Assembly (NCBI RefSeq): GCF_013450155.1
Contig: NZ_JACCKD010000006.1
Coordinates: forward strand, 62,001-126,000
Length of the DNA: 64,000 bases
DNA from: Haloechinothrix aidingensis
GTDB lineage: Bacteria; Actinomycetota; Actinomycetes; Mycobacteriales; Pseudonocardiaceae
Reading direction: 5' to 3'
Within the stretch, counting starts at the first letter, position 1, and each line of letters opens with the position of its first letter. Below are positions 1 to 7,142 of this stretch, piece after piece. A model generated the notes under the pieces. That model did no database searches and had not been told where the DNA came from. It worked only from the letters and a program-made list of their open reading frames with translations. Both the position numbers and the translations under genes were made by a program.

Positions 1-2
1 TC

Positions 3-95
3 CGCAAGAAGGCCCAGGAGTGGATGGAGCGCGCCAGGCAGTGGTGGCGTGCCCGGCGCAGGACCAAGTCCGAGTCGGGCGTCAGCCGCCGGTGA
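3..95 (+). CDS. C-terminal end of a protein entering from the left edge
   Basis: Only the last 30 codons are present; the frame is open to the left edge and stops at 93-95. The visible tail is very basic and Trp-rich (WMERARQWWRARRR), as in the cytoplasmic tail of a membrane protein or a nucleic-acid-binding tail, but the family cannot be named. Almost every codon ends in G or C, which supports it as coding. Its last 14 bases overlap the 3' end of the convergent cupredoxin gene, a common arrangement in dense actinobacterial DNA. Confidence 0.5.
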   Translation, partial: RKKAQEWMERARQWWRARRRTKSESGVSRR

Positions 96-522
96 CGGTG
101 ACGGTCCCGGTCATCCTGGGGTGGTAGAAGCATTCGTAGGGGTACTCGCCCGGCTCGTCGAAGGTGCGCGAGTAGCTCTCGCCGGTTTCCAGGTCGCCGG
201 AGCTCTCCCCGTCGTCGAAGTCGACCGTGTGCAGGGAGTCGTCCTGCTGTTCCCAGGTGACGGTCGTGCCGGCCGCAACCTCGATGTCTTCCGTCGCGAA
301 GGCGAAGTCGACGATCTCGATGGTCTCGGACTCCCCGTCCGGTGCCGGGCTCGCGGGCTCGCCCGCGTTGCCCTCCCCGGCGTCGGTGTCCGCGCCCGCA
401 TCCGGGCTCTGCTGGGTCTGCTGGGTAGGTGCCGGTTGACCGTCGTCGGTGGCGGGTGCGCACGCGGAGAGCGTGAGCACGCCGGTCACGGCGGCCAACA
501 GGAGCGGTCTCGTTCCGGGCAT
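82..522 (-). CDS. Cupredoxin-domain lipoprotein (type 1 copper, plastocyanin/azurin-like)
   Basis: A 146-residue exported lipoprotein. The signal peptide ends in a lipobox with Cys21, followed by a low-complexity Asp/Glu/Pro/Ala linker (about 25-65) and a cupredoxin domain (about 66-146). The type 1 copper ligands are all visible: His98 (SLHTV) and Cys131, His134 and Met137 in YECFYHPRM. This predicts a blue-copper electron carrier on the outer face of the membrane. It follows the sortase gene by 33 bp and is the last gene of the leftward set that starts near sigK, so it is probably a read-through member of that regulon. The redox partner is unknown; the molybdoenzyme upstream is a candidate (inference). 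Confidence 0.88.
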   Translation of the reverse strand: MPGTRPLLLAAVTGVLTLSACAPATDDGQPAPTQQTQQSPDAGADTDAGEGNAGEPASPAPDGESETIEIVDFAFATEDIEVAAGTTVTWEQQDDSLHTVDFDDGESSGDLETGESYSRTFDEPGEYPYECFYHPRMTGTVTVTGG

Positions 523-555
523 GGCTGGTGTCCTCGCTGGGGAGAGGGGAAGGGG

Positions 556-1188
556 TCAGGACGAGTTCAGGGTGGCGAAGGCGATGACGTTGTCGCGGTA
601 GCTCCCGGCCGACCGGTCGAACTCACCACCGCAGGTGATCAGGTGCAGGCGCGGCTCCGAGCCGGGCAGCCACACGTTCTCGGTGGGGAACTCGTCCTTG
701 TCGTGCTGCTCCACACGGTCGATGACGAACTCGAGCGACTCGCCGTCCGCCGTGTCCACGACGACCGAGTCACCGGGCTCGAGCTCGTGGAGGCGGTAGA
801 ACACGTCCGGGCCCTTCCGGGTGTCGACGTGTCCCAGGATGGCGGCCGGGCCGGGATCGCCGGGCGCGGTACCGGACTCGAACCAGCTCATGTCCCCGAA
901 ATCGGGAACCTCGAGCTCGCGGTCATCGATCCCGGTCCGGGTGAGCGGGCCGTCCACATCGATCGCCGGGATGGCCACGGCGACCGGGTCGGCGACCGGA
1001 TCGGCCTCGCGCACCGAGCGGTACTCGCGTGCCGCGTCGAGGCCGGACGGCGCGGGAATCGCGTTCGACTCGTCCGCCGTGGCGGCACCCGCGCCGGCAT
1101 CGTTACCCGATCCGCAGGACGTGAGCGCGAGTGCCAGCAGGGCAGCGCCGGTCGCGGCGGTGCAGAGCCGCCGGGCGGTACTCGTCAT
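556..1188 (-). CDS. Class F (actinobacterial) sortase, lipoprotein-type N-terminus
   Basis: A 210-residue class F sortase, a family of cysteine transpeptidases that act on cell-surface proteins. A lipobox-like Cys25 (LTSC) closes the signal peptide, and the catalytic domain spans about 68-208. His120 (ILGHVD), Cys186 (LITCGG) and Arg198 (SYRDN) form the expected catalytic triad. Class F enzymes are usually anchored by one N-terminal helix; a lipid anchor is a variant. No protein in the window carries an evident C-terminal LPxTG-type sorting signal, so the substrate lies elsewhere or the enzyme has another role. It is placed between the duplicated lipoprotein and the cupredoxin in the same direction. 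Confidence 0.9.
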   Translation of the reverse strand: MTSTARRLCTAATGAALLALALTSCGSGNDAGAGAATADESNAIPAPSGLDAAREYRSVREADPVADPVAVAIPAIDVDGPLTRTGIDDRELEVPDFGDMSWFESGTAPGDPGPAAILGHVDTRKGPDVFYRLHELEPGDSVVVDTADGESLEFVIDRVEQHDKDEFPTENVWLPGSEPRLHLITCGGEFDRSAGSYRDNVIAFATLNSS

Positions 1189-1215
1189 GGGGAGTCCTTC
1201 CGACCTGGTGGGTAC

Positions 1216-1245
1216 GGGCCCCGGCCGCCGGGGCGACCGGGGCCC
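1216..1245. terminator. GC-rich hairpin between the duplicated lipoprotein and sortase genes
   Basis: A perfect 9-bp stem (GGGCCCCGG / CCGGGGCCC) with a 12-nt loop lies in the 94-bp gap. There is no T-tract on the leftward strand, so it may be an attenuator or an mRNA-stability element rather than a full terminator. Confidence 0.4.
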
Positions 1246-1282
1246 GGGTCATCACAGGCGCGGCGTTGCCGCCGGGGGTGTG

Positions 1283-2557
1283 TCAGCGGGTGGTGCCGCC
1301 CCCTCCGGTCTCGACACCACCTGCGGGCATCTCCCCGCCCATGAAGTCGACGATGCCGCCGGACAGCGCCTCGGCCGTGCCGTACATGTGGTTGTACGCG
1401 TCGTAGGCGCTGCCGTACGCGCTGTCGTACTCCCCGCTCTCGAACGCGTCGACCTGGTCGACCAGGTCATCGACGTGCTTCTGCAGGCCCTCGGCGACGA
1501 CCTCGGCCGGGATACTGCCGTCGGAGGCCCCGTCGAGGAACTGCGAGAAGTCCTCGCGGTACTGCTCGAGCCGCTGGAGCGCCTCCTCCTTGGCCTGCTC
1601 GTCGCCCTCGGCGAGGCCCACCGTGTACTGGACGAAGAAGTCGATGTGGTCGGCCCACATCCCCATGAACGCCTGGCCGCCTTCCGCACCGAACACGCCG
1701 GAGATGGCGCCGGTCAGGTCGCGGGTGTTCGCGTCGAGCGCCCCCGCGATCGCGTCGAAGTCGTCCTGGCCGGACACCCCGGCGCGCATGGCCTGCATCG
1801 CGGTCTGGGCGTGCTCGCCGAGCAGCTTGCCAAGGTCCGAGCGCAACTCGACGTCCGGGCTCTCCGGGTCACCGGAGATGCCGTCCTGGGTGGCCACGAT
1901 CGCGTTCGTCAGGCCCTGCGCGGTGCCGAACATGTGCGCGTAGGCCTCACGGGTCTGCTCGGCCGCACCGGCGTAGTCCTCGGCGGCGTACGCGTCGACC
2001 TGGGAGACGAGCTGGTCCACGTGATCCTGCAGCAGGTCGGCGACGGCGTTCTGCGGTAGCTCGCCCTCGGTCGCCCCGTCCAGGAACCCGCCGAAGTCCT
2101 CGCGGTACTGATCGAGCCGCTCGATGGCCTCGTCCTGCGCCTCCTGGTCGTCCTCGGCGACGCCGGTGGTGTACTGGACGAAGAAGTCGATGTGGTTGGA
2201 CCACAGCTCGTTGAACTTCTCGGCGCCTTCGTCCCCGTAGACCGCGCCGATGGAGTCGGTGAGGTCCTCGGTGTTCTTCTCCAGGGACGCGGCGGCGGCG
2301 TCGAAGTGATCCTGCCCGGCGACACCGGCCCGCATCGCCTCCACAGCCAGCATCGCGTGCTGGCCGAGCTGGCGCTCCAGCGTGATCCGCAGGTCTTCCG
2401 CGGTGAGGTCACCGGCGGTCTGCGCGGCACCGCCGCCGTCGGTTCCTGCCGCGGGTTCGACCGGCGCCGCGGTGCCTCCTGTGCCGCCGCAGGCCGACAG
2501 GAGCATAACGCCGGCAGCGGGCAACGCGACCAGCGACATTCGAGAGAGTCTCGGCAT
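1283..2557 (-). CDS. Internally duplicated lipoprotein of unknown function
   Basis: A 424-residue lipoprotein. The start at 2557 was chosen because GGAAGGGA lies just upstream and a typical lipoprotein signal follows (lipobox Cys23, LSAC). The mature part is two copies of one mainly helical domain of about 170 residues. Each copy carries a leucine/alanine-rich first helix (LGQHAMLAVEAMRAGV and LGEHAQTAMQAMRAGV), a central HIDFFVQYT segment, a QYREDF segment and a final HMFGTA/HMYGTA segment. Conserved His, Asp and Glu in both copies would suit metal or haem binding, but no known domain is recognised. A SigK-like promoter (2599-2625) lies 41 bp upstream. The strict conservation between copies suggests a recent or functionally constrained duplication. 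Confidence 0.85.
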   Translation of the reverse strand: MPRLSRMSLVALPAAGVMLLSACGGTGGTAAPVEPAAGTDGGGAAQTAGDLTAEDLRITLERQLGQHAMLAVEAMRAGVAGQDHFDAAAASLEKNTEDLTDSIGAVYGDEGAEKFNELWSNHIDFFVQYTTGVAEDDQEAQDEAIERLDQYREDFGGFLDGATEGELPQNAVADLLQDHVDQLVSQVDAYAAEDYAGAAEQTREAYAHMFGTAQGLTNAIVATQDGISGDPESPDVELRSDLGKLLGEHAQTAMQAMRAGVSGQDDFDAIAGALDANTRDLTGAISGVFGAEGGQAFMGMWADHIDFFVQYTVGLAEGDEQAKEEALQRLEQYREDFSQFLDGASDGSIPAEVVAEGLQKHVDDLVDQVDAFESGEYDSAYGSAYDAYNHMYGTAEALSGGIVDFMGGEMPAGGVETGGGGTTR

Positions 2558-2598
2558 GGCTGTCCCTTCCTTCGTGGTGTGAGCGGGTAGCACGAGGA

Positions 2599-2625
2599 AT
2601 TCGGAGCGCGCCGTCATACGGATGG
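2599..2625 (-). promoter_or_regulatory. SigK-type promoter of the duplicated lipoprotein
   Basis: On the minus strand, CCATCC (2625-2620), 15 bp, CCGAAT (2604-2599). This is the closest of the four sites to the mycobacterial SigK consensus as I remember it, and the -10 ends 41 bp before the start codon. Confidence 0.72.
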
Positions 2626-2680
2626 GTGAGTTGCTCAGAAATCTGCGACAGGTTCTTGTTGGGCGCGTTGTGCACGAAAA

Positions 2681-2716
2681 GGGTGTGGTACGCACCCGCT
2701 GGTGCGTACCACACCC
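2681..2716 (-). terminator. Strong intrinsic terminator after the FAS1 gene
   Basis: A perfect 16-bp stem with a 4-nt loop (arm GGGTGTGGTACGCACC), followed on the minus strand by TTTT. It begins 32 bp after the stop codon of the FAS1 gene and separates that gene from the promoter of the next lipoprotein. Confidence 0.88.
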
Positions 2717-2748
2717 TTCCCCGCAGGGGGTCGAGCTCGCGATCGGGA

Positions 2749-3387
2749 CTACGGCATGAGCACCGAGTCGATGATGTACACGGTGGCGTTGGCTGTCTGC
2801 ACGTTGCCGCACACCACCTGGGCGTCGCCGTCCACGGTCACGTTCTCGCCGTCTGCCGTGGTCTGCACCGAGCTGCCCTGCAGGGTCTCGAACTCGCCGT
2901 CGTCGAGGTCCTCGAGGGTCAGGCGCTCGCCGACCACGTGGTAGGTCAGCACGTCGGTCAGCGCATCCTGGTCGGCGAGCAGGGCGTCGAGGTCCTCGGA
3001 CGGGATGGCCTCGAACGCGTCGTTGGCCGGGGCGAACACCGTGATGTCCTCGGCGCCGTTGAGCGTGTCGACCAGGTCGGCCTCACCGACAGCCGTCACC
3101 AGCGTGGACAGCACCGGGTTGTTGGAGGCCGCGGTGGCCACCGGGTCCTGCGCCATGCCGTCGAAACTGCCGTCCCCGTCCTCGGGGACGGCGTCGCAGG
3201 CCGCGCCGAAGGGCTGCCCGGACGCGCCTGCGCCCTCGTCGGCGCCCTGTCCCGCGTCACCGTTGTCGGTCTCCGCCGAGGTGTCCTCGGAGGCCGTCTC
3301 CTCGTCGCCTGCCGTGTCACACGCGCCGAGCAGCATCGCGGTAGCCGCGACGCCCGCGAGGAGGCCTGCCGTACGTTTCGTTCGCAT
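2749..3387 (-). CDS. Fasciclin (FAS1) domain lipoprotein, MPT83/MPT70-like
   Basis: A 212-residue lipoprotein: lipobox Cys23 (LLGAC), an acidic linker to about residue 65, then one FAS1 domain. The segments GMAQDPVATAASNNP, LVDTLNGAEDITVFAP, LTYHVVGERL and TANATVYIIDSVLMP match what I recall of Mycobacterium tuberculosis MPT83, a SigK-regulated surface antigen. FAS1 domains mediate adhesion or protein-protein contact. The start has GGAAGGA upstream. It lies 58 bp after the molybdoenzyme gene, with a hairpin in the gap and a strong terminator after it. No SigK-type site is visible directly upstream, so it probably depends on read-through from the promoters at 5052-5078 or 5551-5577. Confidence 0.93.
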   Translation of the reverse strand: MRTKRTAGLLAGVAATAMLLGACDTAGDEETASEDTSAETDNGDAGQGADEGAGASGQPFGAACDAVPEDGDGSFDGMAQDPVATAASNNPVLSTLVTAVGEADLVDTLNGAEDITVFAPANDAFEAIPSEDLDALLADQDALTDVLTYHVVGERLTLEDLDDGEFETLQGSSVQTTADGENVTVDGDAQVVCGNVQTANATVYIIDSVLMP

Positions 3388-3415
3388 CAGTGATCTGTCC
3401 TTCCTGTGGTTACCC

Positions 3416-3437
3416 GCGGCCCCGTTCGCGGGGCCGC
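3416..3437. other. 9-bp hairpin with TTCG/CGAA tetraloop between molybdoenzyme and FAS1 genes
   Basis: A perfect inverted repeat GCGGCCCCG-ttcg-CGGGGCCGC without a T-run. It probably acts as an mRNA processing or stabilising element, or a weak terminator, that sets FAS1 expression relative to the gene before it. Confidence 0.45.
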
Positions 3438-3445
3438 ATGCTTGC

Positions 3446-5044
3446 TCATTCCGTCACGGTTACCGCGACCGAATGCCATCCGGTTGCTCCGTCCGGGAAC
3501 GGATCAACACGCTCTTGCGGCTGGAAGTCGCCGGCGCCGTCGGCGGCCCTGACCTCGATCCGGGGCGAGCCGGGCGTCACCCGCACGGTGGTGCGCCACT
3601 GGCGCCACGTGTCGTCGCTGACCGGTTCGGACAGCTCGGCTTCCTGCCAATCGCCACCGTCCACACGCACCTGAACGGTGCTGATTCCCCTGTGCTGCGC
3701 CCATGCGACTCCGGCGACGGTGACCTCGCCCTGGCCGAGGCTCTCGAGCGGGCGCGGCACGTCGATGCGCGATGCGGTCTTGACCTTGCCGGTCGTATCC
3801 CAGTCCCGCTCGGTCCAGTACGCGTCGACCTCGTCGAAACGCGTAACGTCGAGCTCGACGACCCACTTGGTCGCGGAGGTGTAGCCGTACAGGCCCGGCA
3901 CGATCATCCGTGCGGGGAAGCCGTTCCGTGCCGGTAGTGGCTCGCCGTTGAGCCCGACGGCAAGCAGCGCGTCCCGACCGTCGAGCACCGTCTCCAACGG
4001 TGTACCGATCGTCATGCCGTCCTGCGAGCGGCTCAGCAACTGGTCCGCCCCACGGTGCGGGCCGGCTTGGCGGAGCAACCGATCGAGCGGGAAACCCAAC
4101 CACCGGCCGGTACTCACGTAGGGACCACCGACCTCATTGGACACGCAGGACAGTGTCAGGTCCCGCTCGACGAGCTCGCGCTCGAGCAGCTCGTCGAAGG
4201 TGATCTCCAGTGGCCTGTCCACGGAGCCGACGATCCGCAGGGACCACTGCTGAGCCGGGACCTGCGGTATCACCAGCGCGGTGTCCACGCGGTAGAAGTC
4301 GCGAGCCGGAGTGAAGAACGGGCTGAGGCCGTCGACCGTGAACCGGTGTTCGGCCGGGAGCGCGGGAGCCGCGCTTGCCGGTTGTGGCAACGAGATCGCT
4401 GCCCGCGAGTTGGCGACGTCGTACAGCCGCGCTTGCAGCATCCGGCCGCCGAGCCCGGCAGCAACGGCCGCGCCGGCCGTACCGGCCCCGGCCAGCAGCA
4501 GGGTCCTGCGACGCAGGGGATGGTGGTCACCCGCGGCGGAGCTGCCGTCCTGCGGTGCGGTGCTCGGGTCTCCGGCAGACCGGCGCGGGCGCGTCAGCCG
4601 GATCAGCCCGGCGAGCGCGGCGACGGAGGTGACCGCCGCCGCGCTCGCGGGCAGTACGGCGGTAGCGCCGCCCTGCGCGGTCGCCGCGGCGGCGACCATG
4701 CTGATGCCTGCCAGCGCGACGAGCAGCACGGCGCCCGCGGCGAGCCTGCGCAGCGCCATGTAGCCGGCAGCGGCCGCGGCGATCGCGAGGATGGTGACCA
4801 CGCCTGCTATCAGGACCGGCCGGTGACCGGAGCCGAAGGTGCTTACCGCGAACTCTTGCAACACGCGCGGTGTCAGCGCGATCACGCCCGATCCCACGGC
4901 CACCACCGGCGAGGTGTCCGGTCCGGTGGCGGCTGCGACGAGCTCACCGACACCGAGGCCCGCCGCGGTGGCGACGAGCCCGATACCCGCGCCGACGGCG
5001 ATGCGGGTGGTTCGCCGCCAGGTAGTCGCTGCGATGGTGTTCAT
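3446..5044 (-). CDS. Membrane-anchored molybdopterin-dependent oxidoreductase (sulfite oxidase family)
   Basis: A 532-residue fusion. The first 155 or so residues form about four or five membrane helices. After a basic RRR segment near residue 178 comes another hydrophobic helix, then a sulfite-oxidase-type molybdopterin domain (about 230-420) with the molybdenum-ligand Cys in LTLSCVSNEVGG and the substrate/cofactor segments RNGFPARMIVPGLYGY and KWVVELDV. A C-terminal Ig-like Mo-co dimerisation domain follows (about 425-530). The active site should face outside the cell. The substrate is unknown; sulfite, nitrate or oxidised protein thiols or methionine are possibilities. The nearby cupredoxin could be an electron partner (inference). 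The only SigK-like -10 is 7 nt before the ATG, allowing leaderless initiation. Confidence 0.9.
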   Translation of the reverse strand: MNTIAATTWRRTTRIAVGAGIGLVATAAGLGVGELVAAATGPDTSPVVAVGSGVIALTPRVLQEFAVSTFGSGHRPVLIAGVVTILAIAAAAAGYMALRRLAAGAVLLVALAGISMVAAAATAQGGATAVLPASAAAVTSVAALAGLIRLTRPRRSAGDPSTAPQDGSSAAGDHHPLRRRTLLLAGAGTAGAAVAAGLGGRMLQARLYDVANSRAAISLPQPASAAPALPAEHRFTVDGLSPFFTPARDFYRVDTALVIPQVPAQQWSLRIVGSVDRPLEITFDELLERELVERDLTLSCVSNEVGGPYVSTGRWLGFPLDRLLRQAGPHRGADQLLSRSQDGMTIGTPLETVLDGRDALLAVGLNGEPLPARNGFPARMIVPGLYGYTSATKWVVELDVTRFDEVDAYWTERDWDTTGKVKTASRIDVPRPLESLGQGEVTVAGVAWAQHRGISTVQVRVDGGDWQEAELSEPVSDDTWRQWRTTVRVTPGSPRIEVRAADGAGDFQPQERVDPFPDGATGWHSVAVTVTE

Positions 5045-5051
5045 ACCCGTC

Positions 5052-5078
5052 CTTCGGTGCGGTGCGTCGTGCGGATTG
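5052..5078 (-). promoter_or_regulatory. SigK-like promoter directly in front of the molybdoenzyme gene
   Basis: Minus strand: CAATCC (5078-5073), 15 bp, CCGAAG (5057-5052). The -35 equals that of the two divergent promoters near sigK and the -10 differs from CCGAAT by one base. The -10 ends 7 nt before the ATG, so a transcript from here would start at or next to the start codon (leaderless). A GAAGGA sequence inside the -10 can serve as a ribosome site on the longer operon transcript. Confidence 0.5.
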
Positions 5079-5108
5079 GACGTTCCGGGAAATCACTCCA
5101 CGGTGTGA

Positions 5109-5510
5109 TCAGCGGCGGGTCAGCGAGACCCCGAGCAGCACGGCCGCGCTGGCCAGGTGCAGGACGTTGTCCGCGTGGTTGAGCGCGAGCAGGTTGAGCG
5201 CTGAGCTGGTGATGAACAGTCCGAGTACACCGACGAGCAGGTAGATCCCGCCGACGAGCCCGTTGACCCCCGCGGCGTACCTGGCGCCCCGCCACGCGGC
5301 GAGCCCGAGCAGTGCCCCGACACCGACGTGCACCAGGTTGTGCAGCGGGTTGACCTCGAAGATCAGCAGGTGTGACCCCTCCGTGGCCGCGAAGCCGGTG
5401 CCTGCGGTGACTGCGAATCCCACCAGCCCGACCAACACGTAGACGGCGCCGAACAGCGCTCCGAGTACCCGGTTGGGTGAAGTGCTTGTCGACTGGACAC
5501 TGGTTCCCAT
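5109..5510 (-). CDS. DUF4383 family membrane protein
   Basis: A 133-residue protein with four predicted membrane helices (about 15-35, 48-68, 72-95, 105-128) and the polar motifs NPLHNLVHVGVG and LNHADNVLHLASA typical of DUF4383. The start at 5510 follows AGGAGGA at the right distance; an upstream in-frame ATG at 5648 would need an unlikely Arg/Pro-rich leader that runs through the promoter. It is the first gene of the leftward SigK island, 64 bp before the molybdoenzyme. The conserved His residues in membrane segments could take part in redox or metal chemistry, but no function is established. Confidence 0.88.
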   Translation of the reverse strand: MGTSVQSTSTSPNRVLGALFGAVYVLVGLVGFAVTAGTGFAATEGSHLLIFEVNPLHNLVHVGVGALLGLAAWRGARYAAGVNGLVGGIYLLVGVLGLFITSSALNLLALNHADNVLHLASAAVLLGVSLTRR

Positions 5511-5550
5511 GACGTCCTCCTCATCGTGATGAATGGGTCTTGCGCTCGGT

Positions 5551-5577
5551 ATTCGATGACGGGTGGTTGGCGGATTG
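5551..5577 (-). promoter_or_regulatory. SigK-type promoter of the DUF4383/molybdoenzyme operon
   Basis: Minus strand: CAATCC (5577-5572), 15 bp, TCGAAT (5556-5551), 40 bp before the start codon. Both hexamers and the spacer length equal those of the divergent sigK promoter. Confidence 0.75.
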
Positions 5578-5598
5578 GTCCGGATCCGTATCCCGCGG

Positions 5599-5625
5599 CA
5601 ATCCGGGCGGGCCGGTGGTTCGAAT
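5599..5625 (+). promoter_or_regulatory. SigK-type autoregulatory promoter of sigK-rskA
   Basis: CAATCC (5599-5604), 15 bp, TCGAAT (5620-5625), 34 bp before the sigK ATG. It lies back to back with the promoter at 5551-5577, so the sigma factor would control its own operon and the divergent effector operon together. Confidence 0.75.
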
Positions 5626-5659
5626 ACACTGCGAGAGCAACCCGGCAACGAGGTGATTC

Positions 5660-6262
5660 ATGCACGGCGGAGCACAGCAGCGAGGGCAGCGACGATGGCG
5701 CCCCGCGAACGAGGAGGCGTCACCCACGCCCGACGAGCTGGTGTCGCTGACCGCCCTCGGCGACGAGTACGCGTTCGCGCGCCTCTACGACGCGTTCGCC
5801 GACAGGATCTTCGGTCTCGTCAAGCGGGTGATGCGCGACCCGGCCCAGTCCGAGGAGGTCACCCAGGAGGTCTTCCTGGAGATATGGCGGACGGCGTCGC
5901 GCTTCGACAGTAGCCGGGGCAGTGTCGCCGCGTGGGTCATGACGCTGGCGCACCGGCGGGCGGTCGACCGCATCCGTTCGGCGCAGGCCTCGACGGAGCG
6001 GGACACTCGCGTGGCCTACCAGGAGGACCAGCCGTTCGACAGCGTGTCCGAGGAAGTCACCGGCAGGCTGGAACGCCAGCAGGTACGCCGGTGTTTGGAG
6101 ACGTTGACGATGCTGCAGCACGAGTCCGTGAAGCTCGCCTACTATCAGGGCTACACCTACAGCGAGGTCGCCGGCCTGCTCGACGCGCCGCTCGGCACCG
6201 TCAAGACACGGCTCCGGGACGGGTTGATCCGCCTGCGCGACTGCCTGGGGGTGACAGCATGA
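5660..6262 (+). CDS. sigK: ECF RNA polymerase sigma factor SigK (ECF19 group)
   Basis: A 200-residue extracytoplasmic-function sigma factor. Region 2 spans about residues 35-100 (YDAFADRIFGLVKRVM, EEVTQEVFLEIW, AHRRAVDRIRS) and region 4 about 140-195 (YYQGYTYSEVAGLL and GTVKTRLRDGLIRLR, the DNA-binding helix-turn-helix). It overlaps the rskA-like gene by 4 bp (ATGA), the classic sigma/anti-sigma arrangement. Its place beside an MPT83-like gene, and the shared promoter motif in front of itself and the island genes, support the SigK assignment over other ECF groups. In mycobacteria SigK is held by membrane-bound RskA until a redox signal releases it. Confidence 0.92.
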   Translation: MHGGAQQRGQRRWRPANEEASPTPDELVSLTALGDEYAFARLYDAFADRIFGLVKRVMRDPAQSEEVTQEVFLEIWRTASRFDSSRGSVAAWVMTLAHRRAVDRIRSAQASTERDTRVAYQEDQPFDSVSEEVTGRLERQQVRRCLETLTMLQHESVKLAYYQGYTYSEVAGLLDAPLGTVKTRLRDGLIRLRDCLGVTA

Positions 6263-6993
6263 ACGCCGATATCCACACGTTGACGGGCGCTTACGTCCTC
6301 GACGCGCTGTCGGCGGACGAGCGCGAGGCGTTCGAGGAGCACCTCGCGCAGTGCGCCGACTGCTCCCACGAGGTGCGCGAGCTCCGTGAGACGACCGCCT
6401 ACCTGGGGTCCGCCGTGGCCGCTCCCGCGCCCGAACGGCTGAAGTCGCGGGTGCTGGACCAGGCGCGCACCACACGGCAGCTTCCCCCGGACGAAGGCCC
6501 CATCGTTCCGATCAGGGGGCGCAAGTGGCCGTTGCGCGTAACGAGCGCTGTCGCCGCCGCGAGTGTGGTGGCCGCCCTCGTGCTGGGCATTCAGGTGGGG
6601 CTGACGAACCAGGAGCTCAGCGAGACCCGGCAGGCGCTCGAGCAGAGCGAGCAGGTCTACGGTGAGCTCGCGGACGTGCTCACCGCGCCGGACGCCCGCG
6701 TGGCGACCGGTGAGGACGAAGTGGGGACGGTGACGGTCGTCTTCTCGGACAGCGAGCAGAAGCTCACCGTCATCCCGAACGAGCTGAGCGACCCTCCGGA
6801 CGATCGCGTCTACCAGGTGTGGTTCCTCGACGGGGGCGCTCCGACGTCCGCGGGCCTGCTGACCAACGCGGACCGGCCGATGGTCACCGACACCGTCTCC
6901 GAGGCGGCGCAGCTCGGCATCACGGTCGAGCCGGCAGGCGGCTCGGAGGCACCGACGACCGACCCCGTCATGATGATCTCGCTCGACACGTGA
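6259..6993 (+). CDS. rskA: Anti-sigma-K factor RskA
   Basis: A 244-residue single-pass membrane protein. The N-terminal cytoplasmic anti-sigma domain carries the zinc-binding HxxxCxxC motif (His28, Cys32, Cys35). One membrane helix lies at about 94-114, followed by a short coiled segment and an extracytoplasmic RskA domain with VYQVWFLDGG and a C-terminal beta-rich part ending MMISLDT. It binds and inhibits SigK and is expected to be cut by regulated proteolysis. The ATG overlaps the sigK stop, giving translational coupling. Length and topology are normal for the family. Confidence 0.92.
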   Translation: MNADIHTLTGAYVLDALSADEREAFEEHLAQCADCSHEVRELRETTAYLGSAVAAPAPERLKSRVLDQARTTRQLPPDEGPIVPIRGRKWPLRVTSAVAAASVVAALVLGIQVGLTNQELSETRQALEQSEQVYGELADVLTAPDARVATGEDEVGTVTVVFSDSEQKLTVIPNELSDPPDDRVYQVWFLDGGAPTSAGLLTNADRPMVTDTVSEAAQLGITVEPAGGSEAPTTDPVMMISLDT

Positions 6994-7142
6994 GGCCGTG
7001 CCCGGTCCCGGCGGCCCGTGCGATGTCTCGGCCGTGTGGCCAGCGGCGGTTCGCCTGCTTGGCAAGCAGGATACTGTTCGCGGGCCGGCCGGCGTGCTAG
7101 CCATATGTGGTCCGGCAGCTCGACACCGAGGAGTGGATACCC

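Noticed and set aside
821-2059. 412-codon open frame on the plus strand
   Set aside because: Lies fully antisense to the sortase and duplicated lipoprotein genes, which have lipoboxes, ribosome sites and family motifs; high GC makes such frames common.
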